Source: Flammula alnicola
Taxonomy: Eukaryota > Basidiomycota > Agaricomycetes > Agaricales > Strophariaceae
Assembly: GCA_015499995.1 (NCBI GenBank)
Contig: JADNRV010000715.1
Span: forward strand, 1-16,052
Reading direction: 5' to 3'
Length of the DNA stretch: 16,052 bases
The notes below the pieces were generated by a model. The model was not told the DNA's origin and made no database searches. It saw only the letters and a program-made list of their open reading frames with translations. Every line of letters starts with the position of its first letter. The stretch's first letter is position 1. Both the position numbers and the translations under genes were made by a program. Of this stretch, positions 7,723 to 16,052 are shown one piece after another.

Positions 7723-8660
7723 AATGAAAGGAAACGGTCAAGGAATGATGGAAATAGTCTCACCCGTCTGCGCAAGGAGAGCGGAATGTGAGTCATGTGA
7801 CGTGGCATTGCTCATTTCTATGAAAAAGCGGAAGCAACTCGGTCCTGGTGGCATCACACGACTCCAGCAAGAGCTACAAATATCCGGAGATTAACGGATG
7901 TATCTCAATTTTGGGATAAAACTATTCAGAAACCCCGTTTCTGAGGGTTTCTGCGGAAGTTTCCGTAATGCGAGTCTGTTTTATCCCATAATAATGTTCA
8001 GTTCATCATTCGCGAAAAGTTGTCTGTACAGCGTTGCCACCCGCCCAATTTGAATATTACAGCAACTTTGATGACTCGAATTGATTTGTGTCACGAACGA
8101 TTGTGGAAGCGGGGCATGACAAGCTCACGCGAATGATGAACTGTAACCTTTTTATGTAAATTAAAGAAAACTTTTTACATATACGAAAAAGAACATAATT
8201 AGATGAGGATAGCCGTCCATTTTAATACTCCGCGAAGCCATAATTTCCCAGCCCCACACATCTTTCCACAAATAACTTGAAGCTTGTAATGAAAATGAAT
8301 TATGAAATGCCTTTTTGGCTGACTTCATTAACGAGTTACAATAATATAGTATTCAATATATGACTGACCATATGCACATTTAATTCCACTCGCGGCAAGT
8401 CGACTTGGGCGCGCCCTGGACGCCGCCTCAAACCGATAAGGACGCCGCTTTGCCTGCTACTCAGAGTCTTTCCTGTGTATTTAAATCCCATAACATAGTT
8501 TATATCATCCTCCATTGACACATAAAAGCACGACAAACGTCAGTCATAGCATTTGGTCACCCATAGGCCAGGCAAAGCCCCGCCCAAACCTTACCGCCCA
8601 GTCGCCCCGCGAAGAAGTTTACATCTGTATCCCAAAAACCTACAAAGAGAACCGAGAATT
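7723..8660. other. Non-coding stretch downstream of the transposon island, upstream of the membrane-protein gene
   Basis: It holds the 73-bp MITE derivative (7914-7986) and a segment (7731-7763) inversely related to 6212-6244. The open frames here are short and do not look like exons. The last 100 bp should contain the promoter and 5' UTR of the 8661 gene; no clear TATA box is visible. Confidence 0.4.
7914..7986 (+). mobile_element. 73-bp internally deleted derivative of the 5255-5749 MITE
   Basis: The first 65 bp are the same as 5255-5319 (GGATAAAACTATTCAGAAAC onward, through GCGAGTCTG). They are joined directly to TTTTATCC, so the unit begins GGGATAAAAC and ends GTTTTATCCC when one flanking base is counted. 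Almost the whole interior is gone while both tips remain. No clear target duplication. Confidence 0.8.
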
Positions 8661-9688
8661 ATGATCAGTACAGGGGAGAATGGCGACCACCCACACTTGA
8701 CACCACCCGCGAGGGCTTGGCTCAACATCGAACCGAATACACACGGCATCGCCAGTACACCAAGACCTGGCGCCACCGTGGCCCTGGATATTCGTCCTCC
8801 CATTACCCGCGCCAGGCAAGTTGAAGAGGTGGCGTGTGCATGATTCCCCGAGGCTAATTACATTCCTGCTACAGAGATGCACCGTCGTTTGTGGCGGCAA
8901 CCTTGAACTTCATAGTATTGGGATTATGTTGGGCTTTCACGTTTGGTATCAATGGCCAACTCTACGCTCAGCATCGCTACAAGGAAAGAGAGCAGGTCCA
9001 CGGCCAGGTCAATCTCACAGGAGACTTGGCGTTGTCTGGCTGGACGGCGACGATAAAATCTTTGATCGTGAAAAATAAATATAGGTTCTGGACATGCGGG
9101 GGAATAGCCGCGTAAGTCAACGAAGCTTTCGTTCGGAGATGAAAAAACTGACAGCAGCCTACCAGGGCATCGTGCGCTGCACTCGGCATCCCGGACCTTA
9201 ACACTAACATCCCAGGACGCACATTTGCCATAGCGACTGGTATTTGCTCGGCAGCAGGCTGTCTTCTCGGTTGGATGTATCTCTCTTCTAAGTCAGAATT
9301 AGAAGATCCCAGCATCCAAGAGATATGGAAAGAGGTACACGGCCTTCCTCACCATTTCAGTCTACAAGGCCAGCTGAGACTATCGCCATATGCAGGCATC
9401 AGACAACCTCAACGAGCCAGTGGCCCTCGAATTTTGGACCTGTTTGGCTGCTCCTCATGCTCTGCAACATTGGTAAGGCACTGACATCAGAACAATAGGA
9501 GATGCTCACCTGATTCAAAGGTCGATCCTATTCGCAGGCGTCACAATATCGGTATATATTTGGATTAAATCTGGAGGGAGGCGCTAGCCAACCAAGGGTT
9601 GTACGTCGCTAGTGGGGCATTCCTTACCACCTTGCTTGCGGTGGCTGTGCTTGTCGTATGGCGAACGTACATCCTGATCTCCCTCTGA
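8661..9688 (+). CDS. Uncharacterised multi-pass membrane protein (about 247 residues, 7 exons)
   Basis: The family is not recognised. Exons: 8661-8815, 8875-9111, 9166-9334, 9396-9472, 9538-9551 (14 nt) and 9597-9688, all in phase; ATG at 8661, TGA at 9686. That is six coding exons, with a possible further 5' UTR exon. Intron 1 has a GC donor (CAG/GCAAGT...TACAG). Predicted hydrophobic segments: about 57-77 (FVAATLNFIVLGLCWAFTFG), about 119-138, about 150-170 (TFAIATGICSAAGCLLGWMY) and the C-terminal 219-245 (AFLTTLLAVAVLVVWRTYIL). The N-terminal 52 residues are polar and Pro-rich, probably outside the membrane. Residues 188-213 (ASDNLNEPVALEFW onward) are an amphipathic loop. An alternative splice (intron 9473-9520, stop 9587) gives a different end, SILFAGVTISVYIW, also hydrophobic. 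The micro-exon form is preferred because its last segment is the better membrane helix. Confidence 0.65.
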
Positions 9689-10441
9689 TTACATAGATAT
9701 CCTAAAACCACAGCGTCAGATATCGTATCCATCAACGAATCGACATAGATCATACCTTCCAATGGTCTACTTATTTTTGTATTGCTTTCCGCCTTGCTTT
9801 GATACTGATCTGTACGCGCGTCGCTCTGTTCATTTTCCGGGTTCTTTATAGTTCGCATAGCTTGTCATGGTCCATTAGCTACGAGTGGTCGGCACCCGTA
9901 TATAAATTTACAAACCATGTATTGTTTCGAAACATCCTTGCGTCGTGCCGACGCTAATCGCAAGCCAAAGCGATGTTGGCAGCAGACGACTCAATCCCTT
10001 TTGGCGTCAATTACCTGGATTCCTGGGCCATACAATCTGGGGTTTCAATCTAAAAAGTTTACCTCATGAGAAACAGAAACAGGAAAGAGAGAAGATGAAA
10101 ACCAACGCACGCGGAAATCTTCGTCGGTTCGCTGTGTCATCAAGTGTTCTGAAGTCCGACAAGAAGTGGATACAGCCATGAACAGCGTCTGATTAATTTG
10201 TGTATCAAACGATGGGGAGGGGAAAAGAGGAGAACGATGTTCAAGGCTCAGGCAATGCCCCCCCGCCGGTGTCCTGTTTTGGTGATTTCTGAATGTTCGG
10301 ACGGCGCGTCGGTGCCTAAGAATGTTCCCAGGGTTTTTGTAGAGTCGGTTCGCCTGGTTCGCCGCTGTCACGGTTGTTCCAGTTGGCTAGTTCTCAAATG
10401 GTGACTATGAACCAATTTACTACTGCGTCTCCTCTTTCCAA
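9689..10441. promoter_or_regulatory. Intergenic region and likely promoter of the 10442 gene
   Basis: No gene is supported in this 750-bp stretch. GTATATAAATTTAC at 9898-9911 is TATA-like, but it lies over 500 bp from the ATG. Open frames at 9945-10181 (plus) and 10045-10371 (minus) overlap each other and show no recognisable protein. Confidence 0.4.
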
Positions 10442-13112
10442 ATGCCCGAAGTTTCTGCATTGAGAGTCGCCGAGGCAGCTGTGTACTATGGGAAAGGATC
10501 TGGCTTGTCGCGAAGAGAAGTAAAGAATTTGCAATGTAAGTCGATGCTCATATTACACCCTTTTGATTCAGTTGCAGCCTTGCAGGTTCTGACTTGCTCT
10601 CATAATCTAGTCTATTTTATCGCTATCCCTGCAACTCATGAGCCGAACCATAAAACGCTAACAGCTGACTCCACGGAATTCAATATCCCCACACACTATT
10701 CCAATGTTCACGAAGACCCACGGATAGAAGCACCGCAAAGCTCAGTGCAACACTCACCAGACGAGGACTGGCGTTACCTCACAGCAAGTTCTTCACCTGG
10801 GGCACTTACATGCGTCACCCGCGGGAACCTTATGGTCATGGCTGCTGGCCACCATGCTGTGGTCATGAATCTTGGCCTTGAAGGCAATGTTATTGGGATG
10901 CCGCATGAAATTTATCGGGAAATCATTGCGAACGACTACCCGGACCCTAATTCTGAATCTGGCGGGCGAACCTTCAAGATTCCTGACCGATTCATCGTCC
11001 AGCATTCATCGCCTATCCAACCGCGCACAATCAAGTTGTATGCAGCTTTCGTCTCTGACCGTTGGGTTTGGGCGATAGCCGACCACTTGGAACTGCTTAA
11101 AATGCACGTGAAGAGTCGCGATACACCATGGTGTCGATCAGATTTTGAAGTTGGGAGCTCTGTATGTATCTTTTCCTTTCTCTTGACAGCTGTCGAGCTA
11201 ATTATTCCATGTGGCTTGATAGACTTGGTACGAATTGTTCAATCATTTCCGAAAAGGAGGGCCAGACTGGGTCTTGGAACGACCTCTAGCGTCTGCCAAA
11301 CTTGATGCCTGGAGGCATAACATCGTCCGGGAATATAATGAGTATCAAGTGAAAGTAACCGAAGCATTAAAACTCCAGCCTGAACCCGACCGCACTCAGT
11401 GAGTTTATTTTTACCCAGAAAGACCGAAGATCGAGAATGAGCGTTATTAATAGGAAAGAAATTGACGGAAAAGTAGTGCACGAGGGCCATGACAACACCT
11501 CGCTCTTCCTGCCGCTTGAACCACCAAACCGATATATCATTCGAGAGATTTGTAACAATTATTCCGAAGCTTTCAGTGGGTTTGGCCGCCACACCGCTAA
11601 CGACTTCCTCTACCACCTGGCTATATTTCCTGGTACTCCTGCATATGTCGTATGTACCGACGACGAATTATATGAGGAGTTCAAGGTATCGCTCTACTCA
11701 TACCAGGCGAAATTCTCCGAACCCTATTATCTTCGTGTTGCCTCTCGACAAAGCACTGCCACTCCATTTGAATTCAACGAAAATATGAATATGGATTATA
11801 TCTCACGTTGGGTGAACATCTTCCGACGAACGACAGTGTTAGTTCCCAAAGATCTCTATATGCGCTATATGTCGCAGGGTTTATTCGATCCGGAACATAC
11901 TATCGGTGAGATACAACATGATTATGGTCTCTGTTTCAGGTGAATATACTGACCTTCCCTCTCTATAGGACATCCTTACGTTCCTAACAGGAATCAGGTA
12001 GTTCTGGATAAACTCGGCAACCGTATTCAAACGCAAGTGTTATTCTACCACAAACCACTCAAGGCCTACACCATCATTAAAGCGCGTCCACCGCAATCAT
12101 GGGGTCTTGCTGATGTTGATGCAGTGAGTGAGAAAGTGATTGTTTCTTATAATACAGTTACTCTAACCCATCAATCTATATGCAGTCACATGTCAAGAAA
12201 GATATCAAAGGTTTCGAGTATGTATCAACAATCGGGATGACTCAGTCTTATGCACATCTCTTGAATCGAGTCCGTTACCGAGACGTAGAGGTAGCCACCG
12301 GACGACCGTCAACGGTAGGAAGATCTGACTGAAAGCTGAGATGCTCGTTCTAATGTCGTGCTTAAACGTCATTCTAGGAGAAAGGTAGACCAGGTCGCCC
12401 GCGAAAAACCCTCACGAAGAAGAGCTTAAAGAGATTAAGAAGCGCTCAAACCGACCGAAAATCACATGCGGGAAATGCCAACGAGGACGGACATGTATCT
12501 CTCGACGACCACGAAGACGAGGATTTTGACGATAACCCGGGAAGTGACTATGAAGGCAATGTGGAGGCGGAAGTACAGGCCGAACACCCGGAGGCGACAC
12601 GCAAAGATTCGGCTGGGCATGCTGGGCAGAGTGGGTTGATGGACGGGGGCGAGGCGCAGGAGCAGCAAGAGCGAATGCTTACAAACATGGAGGGTACTTA
12701 TATGGCAGCAAGCGACGGTAAGGATTGCACTGTCTCATATAATTTGGTAGACTGCTGAATTATTCGATCTACTGTTATAGCCACGACGCGTGAAATATCT
12801 TTCAAGCGAAAGCGAGCCTTTGATGAATCAATCCACGGCAGCTCTGGAGAAGGCTCAAGGCAACAGCCACAGTCTAGATCCAAACGAGCGAAGGTTTCTG
12901 GTCCTTCAGTGGAATCTGCAGATGTGGCAAGGATTCGTTCGCCAAGTTCACAAGAGTCTGCATCCCCAATGGACCTCCAAGCAGCCTCACCGATGGAGAC
13001 AATGGAAGAGGGTGCACTTCACACATTGCCCGCAGATGAAATAAATCACCAAGATTATCCTTGGGTACAGACCCTCCGCTATCGCGACATTCCAACGAAC
13101 CTGAAGCATTAG
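10442..13112 (+). CDS. Uncharacterised nuclear-type protein with AT-hook and basic NLS motifs (8 exons, about 753 residues)
   Basis: The family is not recognised. Exons: 10442-10535, about 10578-11161, 11223-11398, 11454-11905, 11969-12123, 12186-12314, 12378-12717 and 12781-13112; introns are 42-63 bp and all join in phase without any frameshift. The acceptor of intron 1 could also be 10571 or 10610. The N-terminal half looks globular (FKIPDRFIVQHSS, TWYELFNHFRKGGPDW, then LPLEPPNRYIIREICNNYSE and GRHTANDFLYHLAIFPGTPA). Near residues 533-540 is GRPGRPRK, an AT-hook core that contacts the minor groove of AT-rich DNA. An acidic stretch (DDHEDEDFDDNPGSD) follows, then SFKRKRAFDES and RSKRAKVS, nuclear import-like signals. 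A chromatin or transcription role is inference. The stop at 13110 may be bypassed by an intron (GTACAG at 13065 to CATTAG at 13112) leading into the zinc-finger exons just downstream. Confidence 0.72.
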
Positions 13113-13655
13113 CCCAAATGAATTCGAAATCGAAAGAGAAAAGCGATGAGTTGCCCGTCGCCATCGAGTGTACGCCAGTCTCACTGAATTATGATACATT
13201 TTTGTGAATGATGACGGTCATGCATATGCGTTCCACCAATATCTCTAGCGCCTCCTCGAGGTTGGTTGAAAGAAGCCCACATGTCTATTTCATTCGTGGA
13301 AGTGTCGGGTTTCATGCTTTGTCGACTCTGTGTGTCAGCGTTTCTCAACCTTCTTGCCATGCTTGTGTTGCGTGACTGAGACCTTTCTCTAGGACGAGTA
13401 AGACCCGTGTTTTCCGTGTCAAACCAGGTCTTCCACATACGCCTCTCGCTATGCAAGGTCATTATGAGAAAGAACATCCCGATGAGTGCGCTGCCCTGAT
13501 GGATATGTCCGACGATGATCTCCGCGAGCTGCAAAACAGGTTAAATGTATGTACGACCGCGAGTCCCAGGTAGAAAAATGAGGTTTTCTTATATCTCATT
13601 AAAGTAGCTCTATCACGTCTGGAAAGAAGTCCTTCGACAGAGCTCCTTCATTTGA
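13113..13655 (+). CDS. Zinc-finger-like C-terminal exons, paralogous to 3846-4384; probably 3' part of the 10442 gene
   Basis: Exons 13249-13333, 13393-13546 and 13608-13655 read GWLKEAHMSISFVEVSGFML, then CRLC, then FRVKPGLPHTPLAMQGH and YEKEHPDE, ending LYHVWKEVLRQSSFI and a stop at 13653. The pattern C-x2-C-x23-H-x4-H matches the end of the 1420 gene, where LAMQEHCDKEHPEEY stands at the same place. Introns 13334-13392 (phase 2) and 13547-13607 (phase 0), and the acceptor at 13248 (phase 1), fall at the same residues and phases as in that gene. Upstream, an open frame (13118-13199, MNSKSKEKSDELPVAIE) begins five bases after the preceding stop, which is too close for a separate gene. Joining it all needs about two one-base corrections, one probably in the T-run at 13198-13203. 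The alternative is a truncated duplicate. Confidence 0.6.
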
Positions 13656-13913
13656 AGTAAAGCTTGAAACTTCAAGTGATGATAATCGATTTGATAGGTG
13701 CTGTGTGTGTGTGATTGAAGACCATGGCAACACCAGATACGGCATTGTCGGTTGAAAACAACTGGGCGCGTGTGCTGATAGAATGTAGCACTGACATAGC
13801 CCTCACGTCGCGTATCTTGGCTGGAGCCAATCCACATCTACAGCCATCCAAGCGGCATCCATTGACAACACTTTTCATCTAAATACTTGCTAGATGTCTT
13901 TCTCTTCGCGATC
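13656..13913. promoter_or_regulatory. Intergenic region upstream of the F-box-like gene
   Basis: 258 bp without a supported gene. A short GT-rich tract (13704-13713) is present. It should contain the terminator of the upstream gene and the promoter of the 13914 gene; no specific element is recognised. Confidence 0.35.
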
Positions 13914-15280
13914 ATGTTGAATCCACCACTTTCTCTCCTCTCAGACGATCTGATTGCTTATATTGTCGAACACGTTGCAAAACTCGCATTTCGTGACAAA
14001 AGCCTCTGTAATCTATCCCTTGCTGATCGGGCGTTCACGCAGTTCTGTCAAACGCACATCTTCCGGAACCTCGAATTGAACAAGAGCTCGGGAACCAAGA
14101 ACGGGATATCCAAGGAGCTAGAAAAGACGAGAAAGATCTTGAACGACAAGCCGTCATTCGCCAACCGAGTCCGCGTATTTAAGCTTGCCATCTCACACAA
14201 TCGGAATGCATGGCTTTTCAACGATCCTACCCTCATCGGCATCCTCCAACTGTTCGCCAAGTCGCCGATCCCACCACATAAACTTCACTTTGGTGGACAC
14301 TCATTCAGTCCTTTCACACTCGAGGCCCCCATACTCGTCGTGGGACGGCTCATGCAATCATTCTTTTCACAAACCTTGACTATCCTCCACCTCACCCAAT
14401 GCCAGAACGTTCCATTGCCTCTTTTCATCATCTGTCCCAGGTTGAGAGAAGTGCTCCTTGACCACGTGGGAGTTACTGAGGAGAGCTACGATAACTACCC
14501 AGACGAACAGTGTTCTGGCCGAGAGTCGCCAGCACTGGAACTCTTCGACTGTCGCGACTCGCAGAGCCTTGTCAAACAGATGATCACCCCACCGCCTAGG
14601 TTTCATACACCTGTGGTCCTTTGGTCGAAGTTGCGCGTTCTGACGCTATCTCCGCAGGAGAAGGAAGAAATGACCTGCTTGCAACCTATCCTCGATATGG
14701 CTTGCAGCACACTGGAGGAATTATATCTCACTAATCTTCGAGTGGACGACGGTAGGTGCAGTGCTTTTTATAAAATGAAGCAAATTTGACAGGTTTCTTA
14801 ACAAGATGAACAACTCTCACTTGCTAGACTCGTGAACCTGAGCGATCTTTCGCACCTGCACGTATTTGCGCTCAACGCCACTATCAAATGTGACGTACCA
14901 GGGTCAGTGGTCCTCCGCGATATCAACACCGTCCTCGGTACGATACCTGCATGCAATAAAGTCACGCACCTCTCATTCGACTTTATAATCTTCGGTGTTG
15001 GTGGATGTCTTGATGAAGATTGGGTCGGAATATGCGACGAAGTCATACGCATTTCTGCTGGGAAAGCCTCTCGAGTTGGATTTACAGACGTCAGTGTCTA
15101 CAGAAATATTACAAGTGGAACACCCAGGAGAAGAAGAACTTTACATGCACATTATGGAGAAGACAGCGTCGCTTTCAGATTATCCAAAAATTTGTAGCCA
15201 CTTTTGGAACCCCACTTGTTGGAATCAAGGCCTTCCTCCGTTCCCCGGAGGCCAAGTCCGCAGTAGATGTAGATAAATAG
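13914..15280 (+). CDS. F-box-like / leucine-rich protein, two frame breaks near the 3' end
   Basis: F-box proteins recruit substrates to SCF ubiquitin ligases; the class is greatly expanded in agaricomycetes. Exon 1 is 13914-14751 and exon 2 starts at 14806 after a 54-bp intron (GTAGGT...ACAAG), joining as LRVDDDEQLSLARLVNLSDL. The N-terminus LSLLSDDLIAYIVEHVAKLA followed by LCNLSLADRAF and CQTHIFRNLELN is the F-box-like helix set (residues about 7-60). Then come LRR-like segments: TLTILHLTQCQNVPLP, PRLREVLLDHVGV, LWSKLRVLTLSP, TLEELYLTNLRVDD and LSHLHVFALNAT. After VIRISAGK the frame changes at an AAA run (15063-15065) to PLELDLQTSVSTEILQVEH and EEELYMHIMEKTASLSDYPK, and probably again at AAAAA (15186-15190) to FVATFGTPLVGIKAFLRSPE with a stop at 15278. 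One base too many in each run would explain both. The start at 13914 is the first ATG in frame. Confidence 0.75.
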
Positions 15281-15656
15281 CATGCTCTGTATCGTTCCTT
15301 TGATCCTTAGGCCTATCTACTATGTCCGCGGCGGCATAGCTTGAGACAAAGCATGTACAAGCAATCGATGATTGCGAAAGAGCTTTCAGCTTGCTTCTCG
15401 ACGGACAGGGCGGTACCAGACCTGGTAATTCGAACTGGGTTGCGCTGCTTTGTGGGGTAGTAACGAAGGCTGATATTTTTTCTTCTCAAGATTGGAAACA
15501 GATTATGTATATACTATTCGTTGCATCGTGTTAGTGAGTATATAGCCTTCAAGAAAGCTTGAAAGTCACCAAATACAAAAGGCGACAATAGTGAAGTAAT
15601 TCACATCGTTGCTTCGACTTTTTGGTATTGTTCTTGAAAAATGGCTTAACAGGAGA
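15281..15656. other. Intergenic region between two convergent genes
   Basis: 376 bp between the F-box-like gene (plus) and the kinase-like gene (minus), so it holds both 3' ends. No coding potential or repeat was recognised. Confidence 0.4.
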
Positions 15657-16052
15657 TCACGTTCCAGCCTGGTTGCAGCTGGATTCCTTGTCTTCCTCTT
15701 CGTCGTGTTCCACATCTTCTTCGTCTTCGTCCTCCTCCTCATCGCTTTCATCCTCTTCGGCATGATTCAAAATTTCTTTCAAATCGTATACTTCCATTGC
15801 ATGCGCATGCGGGTTTCCGCATAATGTGGCACGATCAAAATCAATGATAGAGACTTCATTGTCTTCACTGATTAACAGATTATCCGACCTGATGTCGCGG
15901 TGAAGAACACCTGCTCGATGGATCCCGGCGAGGGCACGTTGAAATGCATCGCTAGAAGTAGAAAAACATCAGATATCAAAGCAGAGCTAGTCGATGGTTA
16001 ACTCACGACTCCTGTTCTGAGATATCGAGTTCATCGTCCGCGACCGTTTTGG
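15657..16052 (-). CDS. Protein kinase-like protein, C-terminal part, with acidic tail
   Basis: Minus strand: exon 16007-16052 (continues outside), intron 15952-16006 (GTGAGT...TCTAG) and last exon 15657-15951 with the stop at 15657-15659. The last exon reads FQRALAGIHRAGVLHRDIRS, DNLL, then VSIIDFDRATLCG. HRD with Asp and the following Asn form the catalytic loop (H-R-D-x4-N), and DFD stands where most kinases have DFG. This HRDIRSDN/IDFDRA pattern is common in small fungal kinase-like proteins. Downstream the protein has no further C-lobe landmarks and ends in a run of about 30 mostly Asp/Glu residues (EDESDEEEDEDEEDVEHDEE) and KESSCNQAGT. Substrate unknown; the N-lobe is outside the window. 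Confidence 0.78.

Noticed and set aside
8591..8803. 70-codon minus-strand open frame with hydrophobic stretches
   Set aside because: Antisense to exon 1 of the 8661 gene, which is better supported by splicing and frame.
9565..9858. 97-codon minus-strand open frame
   Set aside because: It lies opposite the last exons of the membrane-protein gene, has no recognisable motif and no supporting splice context.
10045..10371. 108-codon minus-strand open frame upstream of the 10442 gene
   Set aside because: It overlaps equally long frames on the other strand, has biased composition and shows no family resemblance.
11437..11560. Possible R3H-like motif around LPLEPPNRYIIREICNNYSE
   Set aside because: It loosely resembles the start of an R3H domain, but the diagnostic Arg-x3-His pattern is not present, so no domain was assigned.
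15566..15763. Lys/Arg/Met-rich minus-strand open frame
   Set aside because: It is the frame-shifted reading of the GA-rich stretch that codes for the acidic tail of the kinase-like protein.

Overview
The window reads as nuclear DNA of a filamentous basidiomycete, probably an agaricomycete. The genes have many short introns (about 45-75 bp, GT-AG with CTRAY-like branch sites), one gene has a 14-nt micro-exon, and the gene content fits: a fungal-type ADE2, an F-box-like protein, a kinase with the fungal HRDIRSDN/DFD pattern, and several unrecognised fungal proteins. No tRNA, rRNA, CRISPR array or bacterial operon was seen.

Layout. Positions 1-1167 (minus) hold the 5' two thirds of ADE2 (AIR carboxylase), broken by about eight single-base indels. 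Positions 1420-4384 (plus) hold a nine-exon gene for a roughly 824-residue protein with a disordered middle, a coiled coil and a C-terminal C-x2-C...H-x4-H zinc-finger-like module. Positions about 4700-8000 are a transposon island. It contains two copies of a MITE-like element as a 1-kb palindrome (the right copy has a perfect 9-bp target duplication), a TA-flanked Tc1/mariner relic of 1.34 kb whose transposase lacks the catalytic domain, a 658-bp foldback element inserted inside that relic, and a 73-bp derivative of the first element. Positions 8661-9688 (plus) hold a seven-exon membrane protein. Positions 10442-13112 (plus) hold an eight-exon gene for a nuclear-looking protein with an AT-hook and basic NLS motifs. 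Positions 13113-13655 hold exons homologous to the zinc-finger end of the first gene, with the same intron positions and phases. These are probably the 3' exons of the 10442 gene. Positions 13914-15280 (plus) hold an F-box-like/LRR-like protein with two frame breaks. Positions 15657-16052 (minus) hold the 3' part of a protein kinase-like gene with an acidic tail.

The two zinc-finger genes flank the transposon island and look like an ancient, diverged duplication that is best preserved at the C-terminus. Several otherwise conserved genes are broken only by one-base changes, mostly in homopolymers, with no other sign of decay. Uncorrected sequencing errors explain this most simply, but ADE2 is hit much harder than its neighbours and recent pseudogenisation is not excluded. 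Exon boundaries were placed by eye from splice signals, reading frame and known or paralogous protein sequence.
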